From Effrenium voratum (lineage: Eukaryota > Sar > Dinophyceae > Suessiales > Symbiodiniaceae): a DNA stretch of 64,000 nucleotides. Below are positions 23,249-31,402 of the stretch, piece after piece. Each line of letters opens with the position of its first letter. Within the stretch, counting starts at the first letter, position 1. The notes under the pieces were generated by a model that was not told where the DNA came from, did no database searches, and was given only the letters and a program-made list of their open reading frames with translations. The translations under genes were made by a program, and so were the position numbers. The DNA is taken from the NCBI GenBank assembly GCA_963377175.1, contig CAUJNA010000469.1, forward strand, positions 511,065 to 575,064, read 5' to 3'.

Positions 23249-23722
23249 GCAAGCAAGCAAGCAAAACAAGAAAATACTAAATGCGGCTGAATTACTCGCT
23301 GGGAATCTGAGAGTAAGTTTTGGCAATACTAAATTAGAACTGTCAATACTAGATTTAACTTGGAACTGGCAATACTCAATAAAAATTGGCAATACTAAAC
23401 TAAGCACTAGGAATTTGAGAGTAAGGGTTGGCAATATTACATTTAGGATTGGCAACGCTCAACTAAGTAATGGCAGGTCGAAGTCGCACCCAAACGCCCA
23501 GGTTTTGTACTAAAGCGACCCCCATCTGGTACCACTCTGGGGGGGGGGGACATTCAAGCAGACCCAACAATACCCAGTCAATCAAACAAACAAGCAGCAA
23601 GCAAGCAAACAAGCGACAAGCAAGGCAAGCAAGGCAAGCAAGGCAAGCAAGGCAGGCAAGGCAGGCAAGGCAAGCAAGGCAGGCAAGGCAAGCGAGGCAA
23701 GCAAGGCAACCAAGGCCGCCAA
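23249..23722. repeat. AAGC/AAGGC arrays and a degenerate TTGGCAATACTAAA repeat
   Basis: Tetra- and pentanucleotide repeats (AAGC, AAGGC) occupy about 23575-23720. Between 23281 and 23470 the motif TTGGCAATACTAAA recurs about six times with variable spacing. Long cysteine/leucine/alanine frames here are artefacts. Confidence 0.85.
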
Positions 23723-24199
23723 CATACAATCAAGCAAACAATCTAAGTCGTAACCAACCACACCAAACCAACCATGCACACACGCCAACTCACACTCAAA
23801 CAAACAATGCAAAGCACCAATTACCCAACCAAACAAGCAAGCAAGCCCGAAAGCAAACACGCAAAAACACAAAGAAACAACAAACCAACTTAGCAAACAA
23901 ACATTCATCATCCTTAATGTTGAGACAATTTCAAGACTCCAACACTCGCAAACAACATGGCCAGCATGTGCGCTTCCACAGTCGTGGCCACGGTTGTGCC
24001 TCCCAAGACTCTGCTCCTTGAATACGCTTGCGTGTTCTCTCATCTGGGCGAATCGTTCACCAACTTGAAGGAAGTCAAACCCTCACAAGAACTACCGTCA
24101 TACGTGAAGTCGCAAACCAAACTTGGCGTCCCTTTGGGGATAGTTGAGCAACACCACGCTATTTTGCACCGTGGCGTATTCGAACTACTGCAAGAAGCA

Positions 24200-24340
24200 C
24201 CCAAACAATTCCCTTGTCGCCCACTTGCCCAGCAAAATGCCGTTGTGTAAAAACGAAGCAACAACGGCGGCGAGCTCTGCGAGTCGCGTGATGAGCTCAT
24301 CGCCGGAGAGCTCAGGAGGTGCCTGCGGCACCTCTGGCAC
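24200..24340 (-). CDS. secreted Pro/Val/Glu-repeat protein, candidate exon 3
   Basis: CATCGGAG|GTG opens VPEVPQAPPELSGDELITRL and then AELAAVVASFLHNGILLGK. The phase-0 start continues the VPDVP repeat of the exon at 24533-24694, so the splice is in register with the repeat. The second half loses the repeat and becomes a hydrophobic helix. The 3' end is not resolved (possible GT donor after GGGCAA). Confidence 0.5.
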
Positions 24341-24532
24341 CTCCGATGTGGACCCTACATGGACTGGGGATTGGGATTTCACAAGTGATTTCTAAATGCT
24401 TTGGTCTTAGGCCCCTGCAACCCCCTGTAGAAAGATTTGCATTTTGCTGATATCTTCTGGGACCTAGCCGAGTCTTCAAACCTTAAGGGCAAGGTAAATG
24501 TCATAAACAGGAAGCCTGGCTACACCCCATGC

Positions 24533-24694
24533 CTCTGGCGGCACGTCCGGCACGTCCGGCACGGTCTCCACTGGGGCGGACGGAGTCTCCACAGGGGCTG
24601 CGGGCACGTCCGGCACAGTCTCCACGGGGGCGGACGGAGTCTCCACAGGGGCTGCTGGCACGTCCGGCACAGTCTCCACTGGGGCCGCTGGAGC
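24533..24694 (-). CDS. secreted Pro/Val/Glu-repeat protein, exon 2
   Basis: CAACCAAG|GCT and CCAGAG|GCATGG bound exactly 54 codons, phase 0 at both ends. It is built of alternating AAPVETVPDVP and APVETPS units; the underlying DNA is a near-perfect tandem duplication of about 54 bp. The donor is GC. Such Pro/Val/Glu arrays are usually extended extracellular stalks. The repeat shares PVE and AAPVE units with exon 1. Confidence 0.65.
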
Positions 24695-25391
24695 CTTGGT
24701 TGAGCGTGGAAGAGCTGTTGAAGGAAGTGTGGGGAACAGCCTGGTGTCAAAAAGACACCCCCGCCTGACCTCATTGGAGCCTAGATACGTGTAGCTAGTT
24801 TTGAACAAGGCAACGCCGCTAATAGTGATTCGGGTTGTTAGCGACCCCGCAACCCAAGCCGTCTTGCAAGAATCAGCACAACTCCCAGGTGTTGAGCGTT
24901 TCTGCGGAAACATCGGGAACGCTTCAACCATCAACTGAATTGTGTTTGCAACATTTCAAACTGCATGAACCGGGTAAAACCGAAGCCTGACTGGTTGTGA
25001 CGGAGCAAGGTCTCGCAGCCCGGTTCCTTTTCCGCCTTGTTCAGTCTTCCTTGCCAACACTGCTTCCAGAAAGCCTGTGCCACTTTGAGGCTCCAAATCG
25101 GGGCCTCTGATGGTCTAAAGAAGCCTGGAGTATGGTCTAGTGACCCTGGGATCAAAATCTGGATCAATGACCATGCCAATACAACATAGGATAGATACAA
25201 GGCCGGGGCCTGGTGCATAATCCGATGTAAGGCAATGCAAGCTAACTGGAGCGCTCCCTTGTCTCAGGGAAGCGCGCGATTGCATTCAGAACCGGCGAAG
25301 GTTTCGGCAAGAAAGCAGAGTTTTCGCTGCTCTCTTTTCAGGAACACGTACAACACACCGTTTCAACTGAACAGTCATCAAGCCAAGACTC

Positions 25392-25562
25392 CTCCACTGG
25401 TGCTGCAGGCTCCTCGACTGGCGCTTCGACTGGCGCTGCAGGTGTCTCTGGCGTTGCAGGAGTTTCCTCTGTGGGTGCTGCGACTTCTGGCTGAGCCACC
25501 GGGGTGGGCACGTCTGCGGCGCCCAGGACAAGCAGCAGCGCAAACGCAAAGACACGCGCCAT
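25392..25562 (-). CDS. secreted Pro/Val/Glu-repeat protein, first exon
   Basis: The ATG opens MARVFAFALLLVLGAADVPT, a good signal peptide with probable cleavage after Ala-Ala. Then come Pro/Glu/Thr-rich sequence and the units PAAPVEAPVEEPAAPVE. A possible trans-splice acceptor, TTGGCTTGCAG, lies 47 nt upstream. The exon end is uncertain: a GA donor after CCAGTGGAG (chosen because it keeps the repeat in register) or a GT donor at 25359 after GAAACG. Both leave phase 0 and fit exon 2. The product is probably exported; any role beyond that is unknown. Confidence 0.6.
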
Positions 25563-25609
25563 GGCGATGAGTGCGAGAAGCGAACTGAAAGCGGCTCGAG
25601 GCGAGTTGG

Positions 25610-25611
25610 CT
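25610..25611 (-). promoter_or_regulatory. possible spliced-leader acceptor AG
   Basis: Minus-strand ACACTTGGCTTGCAG ends here, 47 nt before the signal-peptide ATG. Dinoflagellate mRNAs receive a spliced leader at such AG sites. Position fits, but nothing else proves it. Confidence 0.3.
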
Positions 25612-26804
25612 GCAAGCCAAGTGTCAATTAATGAATCGATGCGGCTTTCTGCGCTGGGAATGCTGACGCTTCAAACTTCACACCATGAAGCCCAGAGGCT
25701 TCTGTGCATTTCCGCTGTCACGAGCCCAAGAAAGGGAATCCATACCTGAAATTCGCCAAAGAGGTTCAACCAGCAAAAGCGGAACTGCGCCGCCTACCCC
25801 CCCCCCACCAAAGAAAAACAAATGCCTGGCTCCTGTGAACCTGGCAGCCTCCCGTGCTGGCCAAGTCTCTGCTCCCTTGCGGCGCTTCGCGGCAGCTTTG
25901 CCTCCAAGGTTCATCATGTTTGTACCAGGCTTTGATTACGACTCGCTTGGGCAACTCCATTGAATAGAGCTTGTGCACCCCTTCTCAGTTGCATAAACAA
26001 ATGGCATCCCTCCCGCACAAGAGCTGGCTGCACCCGATGCACCTGTATAAAACACGTAATTCTACACGAAGCCAATCCGCTGGCGGCCATTCAAACAACA
26101 CACCAGCCACGTGAATCAAACTCCTACATTCAACGCAGCTAGCCGTCCAATTTATCAATTCTAACAGGGGTTGGTGAAGCGTTGTCTCTACCCAAGGAGC
26201 ACTTGCGTAAAAACGGTTTCAGCTATCACATCCAAGCGAACGAGAATCCTCGAGTGATTCCGGCCAATGAGTCCCTGGCCCTGCGCGGCTTTGTCCTGCA
26301 CTCATCGCGTCATTCGCCCCATGCGCAACAAGGCAACGCCATGAACAATTGCCACTCAAAAAATCAATTCAGCACTTTGACAAACTGTCCTTCGCGAAAA
26401 GCACCAAAGATGTGCCAGGCATCCTGGCCACTACTGCCTATTTGCTGTCATCTCACATCTCTCGCCCCTCTGGGTTTGCGCATATTCTGAGACACACGCG
26501 CTGATGTTGGAACTCGAACGGAGATGGGTGCGTGCGTGGTTTAGGTTGCGATGGCACGGGCAAGCCTTAGATAGCCTTAGAACCCAAGCAGCAAACACGG
26601 TGAAATCCAAACGAGGCCCAACAACGGTCAGGCATTGCTGCACTTCTGAATGCCACCACAAGGCGTGCAACTGGTCAAGTGATGATCCCGTGGCATGTTG
26701 AGACGCATGAATGGTCGGGAAATAAGACTCTGAGAGGTGATGCTTTCAGCTCAGTCGGGTGCTACCTGAAGCCTAGAAGTGACCATATTTTGTCCGGAAC
26801 TTGC
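25612..26804. other. no gene seen
   Basis: About 1.2 kb upstream of the signal-peptide exon and left of the retrotransposon, with no coding island or repeat that I can support. Confidence 0.5.
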
Positions 26805-26809
26805 CAAAC
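26805..26809. repeat. target-site duplication CAAAC, left
   Basis: Identical to 34752-34756 on the other side of the element. Five bases is the usual copia duplication. Confidence 0.8.
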
Positions 26810-26923
26810 TCAAAATGCAATATCTCGGCTCTGGGGTGCACTGCGGAGCGCACCCTTTTCTTGAGCCAAAACCACACGGAGTGCAATCAGCGCATTGGGC
26901 AATTATGACTATACATATCATGA
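26810..26923 (-). repeat. 3' LTR, 114 bp
   Basis: Identical to 34638-34751. On either strand it starts TCA and ends TGA. It contains an internal hairpin: GGGTGC pairs with GCACCC across a 10-base loop. Very short for a copia LTR. Confidence 0.9.
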
Positions 26924-26932
26924 CTCCTCCTT
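26924..26932 (-). other. polypurine tract
   Basis: AAGGAGGAG on the minus strand directly abuts the 3' LTR, the position where plus-strand DNA synthesis is primed in LTR elements. Confidence 0.7.
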
Positions 26933-26939
26933 GCTGGAA

Positions 26940-26959
26940 GAGCGTCTCTGTACACGCTC
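26940..26959 (-). other. small hairpin before the polypurine tract
   Basis: GAGCGT pairs with ACGCTC around an eight-base loop, between the RT stop codon and the polypurine tract. It could help RNA structure or 3' processing; inference only. Confidence 0.35.
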
Positions 26960-26996
26960 GCACAGCAATATAGGTAGCGGAGTCTGGCCAGGGACC

Positions 26997-29492
26997 TTAG
27001 CCTTCTAGTAGCTTAAGCTGTCCCTTGCTACGCTGGTTAAGGAAAACATAACCACACCTTCGCATGGTCTCAGACATCTGTACACCTGGAATGCTCTTTG
27101 TTAGAGCATCCGCCCTGTTGGACTTGCCAGGGGTATGCTCCACCCTCAGATGGTCCATGCTGACCCTTTCCTGCAACCACAGGAACCTCGTCTGGATGTG
27201 ACGGGCCTTTCCCAGACCTGCCCGATTGACAGTTCCTTTTGCTGCAGTCGCATCTGATTGAATCAGCACCTGGGTCTCGACCGCAAAGTCCTCCAAGAGT
27301 GACTGTAGGCCTAGACCAACTGAACCTCCTTTGACAAGAGCATAATACTCCGACTCCCCAGTCGACAAAGCGATGGTCGACTGCACATTGCTGCTGTGCT
27401 TGAGCACATGCAACCCATACAGAGCAACCATGCCTGTTGTGGATCTCCTCGTTATTGCGTCTCCGGCATGATCGGAATCCACCTGGATTCGGAGCTTGCT
27501 CGGCTTGGCTTGCCGTGCAAAGACCTGACACACGTCCGGCTTCTTGATGAGGTAGCGACACAGTCGCTTCAAATCCTGCAAAGATGCCTCTGTAGGAGAA
27601 ACCATCTTCCTCGCAAGATTCTTCACAGCGTGGCTGATGTCCAACCTGTCCTGTGACAGGTACGCTGCCCTCATCACGCATGAGCGATACAGGGAAGCCT
27701 GCTCTTTCGGTAGAGCTGGGCTCCGGGCTTCCTGCATCTGCAAATCCACGGACTTCTTCACGTCCGGTGTCTCCGCTCCCTTGGCATTCTCCATGCCAAG
27801 CTGCTGCACAAGCAAATCAACATGGCGTCGATCTGGCTCGATCAGGATCGCACTCGCTCCTTGATGTTGTTCACAACGAATGAGCCGGTTGAGAAAGTGG
27901 ACCTCCTTGTGGTCTCCTTCCTCATCACCTATCGTCCCGAGCCATTTCAACTCGTAGGCACTGCGAAGCAAAGTATCTACTTCCTTCAGCGCCTCGGCGT
28001 CTCCTAACGCCATGAAATCATCTCCGTGCACCAGCACTCTTATTCCCAGTGTCGGGTGATAGAACACTGAGCCATTTGACTTTCCCCGGAGATATCCGGC
28101 TTTGATCAACAGCTGCGTGTAGTGCTGCTGCCATATGTTAGGGGCATCCTGTGTCCCGTACATCGACTTAGTCAAACGACCCACCATTCCCGGACTGGCG
28201 TCCTCGTCCGGCAACTGGATGTATATGCGGCGTTTGGGTACGCCATAGAAGTGGGCTCTTGATATATCCCAAAGTCCGATCTTGAGTGGTCGTCCTCCAT
28301 GGGATACACGCTCAGTGGCCCATAGGCTACATAGCAGCCTCATAGCCTCTAAAGGCGGTGTTGACGAAAACAGCATGTTCTGAGGAATCCTTTCCTCTGG
28401 ACTCTTCCGGGCCTTGATCTCCCGGACCACCAATCTCGACCTGAAGTTGGGATTGGCGGGGTCTCCCTTGTTGGTGTCTATCCAACGGGTGGTGATTGGA
28501 CCCTTCCCGTTGGTCTCTCTGAGGCATTCCTCGAGCGGCACCTTCTCGTAAACCTCTTGCTTCCTAAGATAGTCCAACTCGAGCTGACGTGCCTCCCTGA
28601 CTCGGTCTGGTGGCAAAAACCCACCATTCACGTCGTCCCAGTACTGCTCCACGTCTTCCGGCGTCACGAAGCTCTCCTCTGGGATTGGACCTGCAACTGC
28701 TGCGTCCAATGCACTCAACTGGCCACTCTCTACAAGGTGGCTCTTCAAAGTCTTCAGGACCGCTCGCACTAGCGCTGGCGGATAACGGGCCGCCGGTCTA
28801 GCGAGTCCTCCGATCAGGTGGATGTGCCGGTGCCATGGTTTCCCCGGCACATTGTTGGTGCATTCGCCCTCCAACAGTTGGGCCAAACCTGGATGGTTGG
28901 TCATCCAGCCAGTTTCTTTCCGCACATATCCTGTGCCCTGCAAACCCCTCCGGTCCGTAGCGACCATAGCCCATCTGCACATTGGGCCTCGGACAGTGTA
29001 CACGTCCGGTCTCTCAGTGAGCTCACGGACCTCCGGGTCTTTCCAAGAGGTAGCACTCCACGGTGCCTCATGCAAGAAGAACCTACCTGCCTGCAACTGC
29101 TTCCTGTAGAACCTACAGGCGGTATGCAAATGAGCAACTGCTCTATCCATCTTCTCGCGCCTCTTGTCTGGGCTCACCCTGTACTTGTTGATGTTCTGGA
29201 GCTGGGAGAATTGGTCACAAGGTGGGCTCCCTGTGAGCAATGTCGGCTCGACCTCGTCCACATACTCCTCGAGCTCTCGGACGTCCTCAGTCTTGCTGAG
29301 ATCCCAGTAGGAACCGTCCGGTTTCTGCTCCTCAAGGTCTACCGCAAAGCCCGGCCTCAAGCCATACTGCCCGGCTTGGGCCGTGAACCGCTTCGGGCTG
29401 TAGATCTCCATGATATCAACAGCGCCCATCTCCACGCACAGCTTGGTGATCTGCTCCAGCTCGACCGCGTTGATCTCCACCTCCTGAGCCAA
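26997..29492 (-). CDS. copia Pol, methyltransferase-like domain plus RT and RNase H
   Basis: 831 residues counted from a TTG; the frame stays open about 55 bases further upstream and has no ATG near its start, so it is probably reached by frame change from integrase. Residues about 10-250: a C5-methyltransferase-like region with GAVDIMEIYSPKRF, GLRPGFAVDL, WDL, LLTGSPPCDQFSQLQ (Cys92) and FFLHEAP (Glu142). Residues about 315-560: copia RT, with Asp409 in LWDISRAHF and the HGDD motif at 489-492. Residues about 665-800: RNase H, with Asp672/Asp674, Glu713, Asp747 and Asp795. All RT and RNase H catalytic acids are present. It copies element RNA into DNA inside particles and removes the RNA strand. 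The methyltransferase-like part could act on the new DNA, or be inactive. Confidence 0.9.
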   Translation of the reverse strand: MAQEVEINAVELEQITKLCVEMGAVDIMEIYSPKRFTAQAGQYGLRPGFAVDLEEQKPDGSYWDLSKTEDVRELEEYVDEVEPTLLTGSPPCDQFSQLQNINKYRVSPDKRREKMDRAVAHLHTACRFYRKQLQAGRFFLHEAPWSATSWKDPEVRELTERPDVYTVRGPMCRWAMVATDRRGLQGTGYVRKETGWMTNHPGLAQLLEGECTNNVPGKPWHRHIHLIGGLARPAARYPPALVRAVLKTLKSHLVESGQLSALDAAVAGPIPEESFVTPEDVEQYWDDVNGGFLPPDRVREARQLELDYLRKQEVYEKVPLEECLRETNGKGPITTRWIDTNKGDPANPNFRSRLVVREIKARKSPEERIPQNMLFSSTPPLEAMRLLCSLWATERVSHGGRPLKIGLWDISRAHFYGVPKRRIYIQLPDEDASPGMVGRLTKSMYGTQDAPNIWQQHYTQLLIKAGYLRGKSNGSVFYHPTLGIRVLVHGDDFMALGDAEALKEVDTLLRSAYELKWLGTIGDEEGDHKEVHFLNRLIRCEQHQGASAILIEPDRRHVDLLVQQLGMENAKGAETPDVKKSVDLQMQEARSPALPKEQASLYRSCVMRAAYLSQDRLDISHAVKNLARKMVSPTEASLQDLKRLCRYLIKKPDVCQVFARQAKPSKLRIQVDSDHAGDAITRRSTTGMVALYGLHVLKHSSNVQSTIALSTGESEYYALVKGGSVGLGLQSLLEDFAVETQVLIQSDATAAKGTVNRAGLGKARHIQTRFLWLQERVSMDHLRVEHTPGKSNRADALTKSIPGVQMSETMRRCGYVFLNQRSKGQLKLLEG

Positions 29493-31402
29493 AACGCTCT
29501 CTCTACTTTCCGTCCAACCATGGACTTCAACATCCTCTTCAATCGACCCAGTTCAAGTCCACCCACGTCTGGGGGCTTGTCCGGGGTGTTTGAAGTCTCG
29601 GCGTCAGCCGCCGGTTGAGTCTCCGTTCGGAGTTCTTCAGGAGATACTGCGGGCTCTCGCTTCTCACCTTGCTTCTGCTGCGTCTTCTGCTTGGCTCCGG
29701 GCGCTATATACAGCGCTCCCGGTCTCTTGATCTGCGTGGTCGGCTTCGCCTTGCTCTTTGGGCTACTCGATGCTGGCGGGTCTGCTGCTGCTCTCTTGAG
29801 TTCAGCCCTCTTCGCGGGATCCTCCACATACTCCATCACTTGTCCAGGGTCTTGCCTAGATCCTACTCCGGCCTCAGCGGCCGGCTCTCCCATGGCCTCT
29901 TGGGCTGGGAGATCTGCTTCCACTCCTACTTCCGCGGTCTCCTCTCTTTTCCTTTTGTGAGCTTCGACACGGCGTCGTCCTTGCTCATCATCCATCATGA
30001 GACCGACGATTCTCGCTCGGCACATCTCAGTGTGCGGCAACTGAGTGGATTCCCCTAGTAGCACGCAAGTGCATCCAGGACATCCATCAGTAGGTTGGTA
30101 CTTCTCCACATCTGCCTTACGGATGTAAATCCGTCGCTGCTGTGGCGGTGCCATAACAGGCACAACCTGAGGCGGAACCTCAACCCGGTCTTCACTGACC
30201 AGCAGGTCCTCCACTCCTTGAGCAGGAGTTCCCGGGGCCCTCTGCCCCGGCGTTCCCGGCGCTCGCACTGAGACCTCCCACGGGTAGCCTTTAAGGCTTT
30301 CCCATCCTTGTGGATTCCATTGATCTTCTTCTGGAAGTCGACGAACACCAGTGCCTCTCTTCACTCCTTCTGAGGTCACAACCAGCAAAGTGCCAGTCCT
30401 TCCGTGGTGACCTATGTACCTGCCTTCCTTGAGTGGCCTAGCTCCTTCTCCTACCTCACGGTAATACAACCGCTCTCCTATGGCGATTGCCGGCTTTCTC
30501 CATTCTCGGCCACACCTCCTTTGTTCCGGTGTCTTCCCGTCGGAACCTCTCTTGTACCTGCACATCAGGTCTGCTGCATGCCTTGGAAACCAAGACAGCA
30601 CAGGGTCGTCATCCTTCAAGACTCGACCCAACTTCTCCTCCAGTGAGGATCGCAGGACTCTCACCTGCCTTTTGAGTTCTCGGCACAAGTTCTCGATTGC
30701 GCCATTCGCCCGGTGGTCAGCCACCGGCGACTCCTGTGGAACATTCTCCACTCCTGCTTCCTTGGCCGCCTGCTCCTTCAGGGCAACGATCGAATGCTCA
30801 CCATCACTCTTGAAGACTGCACGACGGTAACCAAGATGCTTTATAAAGTTCGCCATGAATTTGACCGCATATGGCGTCGGTCCTTTTGCGTCCACGAAGG
30901 TGGCCGCAACGGCCAGTGTCCGACTGTCTCGGATCACCAGGATAGGCTTAGTCTTCCCATCCTCCTTTCCATCTCGCGTCATCCATGTGTAGTCGCACGA
31001 GATTGTCGCGAGCTCATCGCTCGCCTTGTCCTCTTCGGGTCGTGAGCGATGCTGCTGACCCAATCCTCTGCCGGCAAGACAATGCCGACACCAGTTGCGA
31101 TACTGCACGTGACCTGTTGCCTCATGCTCCGCAACCTCGGCCCTCGATGGGCCTCCTGGTGCTCTCACCAGTGCGGGCGGCGCGATCTCGCCGCTCTCAT
31201 CCATCTCATCACCCTCGGGCACACCTGCGGGTCGGCCCGCTGGTGCCTCTGGGTTCCCTTGTCCGGCACCCACGGCATCATCTGCCGCTGCAAGTGGTTT
31301 GGCCGGACTTACGCCTCGCTGGACTGCCGTCCAAAACCCGAACAATCTTCCGACTTCAAATAGAAGTTGTAAACTCCTTTCTCTTGGTATATGGGCAACC
31401 AA
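29357..31402 (-). CDS. copia integrase
   Basis: 681 residues as an open frame. There is no ATG at the start (the first in-frame Met is at about residue 67), so it is expected as a -1 extension of Gag-protease. A compact zinc site His93-x4-His98-x6-Cys105-x2-Cys108 is followed by the catalytic triad Asp137 (SCDYTW), Asp200 (FKSDGEHS) and Glu237 (GAIENL). It cuts target DNA and joins the element ends. The region after about residue 400 is Pro/Gln/Glu-rich and variable, typical of copia integrase tails. The frame runs out at 29357 after crossing into the RT frame; the last 45 residues overlap RT and are probably not used. Confidence 0.85.
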   Translation of the reverse strand: MVAHIPRERSLQLLFEVGRLFGFWTAVQRGVSPAKPLAAADDAVGAGQGNPEAPAGRPAGVPEGDEMDESGEIAPPALVRAPGGPSRAEVAEHEATGHVQYRNWCRHCLAGRGLGQQHRSRPEEDKASDELATISCDYTWMTRDGKEDGKTKPILVIRDSRTLAVAATFVDAKGPTPYAVKFMANFIKHLGYRRAVFKSDGEHSIVALKEQAAKEAGVENVPQESPVADHRANGAIENLCRELKRQVRVLRSSLEEKLGRVLKDDDPVLSWFPRHAADLMCRYKRGSDGKTPEQRRCGREWRKPAIAIGERLYYREVGEGARPLKEGRYIGHHGRTGTLLVVTSEGVKRGTGVRRLPEEDQWNPQGWESLKGYPWEVSVRAPGTPGQRAPGTPAQGVEDLLVSEDRVEVPPQVVPVMAPPQQRRIYIRKADVEKYQPTDGCPGCTCVLLGESTQLPHTEMCRARIVGLMMDDEQGRRRVEAHKRKREETAEVGVEADLPAQEAMGEPAAEAGVGSRQDPGQVMEYVEDPAKRAELKRAAADPPASSSPKSKAKPTTQIKRPGALYIAPGAKQKTQQKQGEKREPAVSPEELRTETQPAADAETSNTPDKPPDVGGLELGRLKRMLKSMVGRKVERAFWLRRWRSTRSSWSRSPSCAWRWALLISWRSTARSGSRPKPGSMA
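31261..31308 (-). promoter_or_regulatory. stem-loop downstream of the frameshift site
   Basis: GTCCGGC (31302-31308, minus) pairs with GCCGGAC (31261-31267), a perfect 7-bp stem. Inside it CGGCA pairs with TGCCG around five bases. It starts 24 nt after the slippery heptamer, longer than the usual 5-9 nt. A smaller GGAC/GTCC hairpin begins just one base after the heptamer. Confidence 0.45.

Noticed and set aside
26815..26920. LTR with TG...CA ends
   Set aside because: TGCAAT...ATATCA exists inside the repeat, but then the primer site, polypurine tract and target duplication would not abut the LTR.
28818..29618. 266-codon plus-strand frame
   Set aside because: Antisense of the copia methyltransferase-like and integrase region, whose minus-strand product is clearly real.
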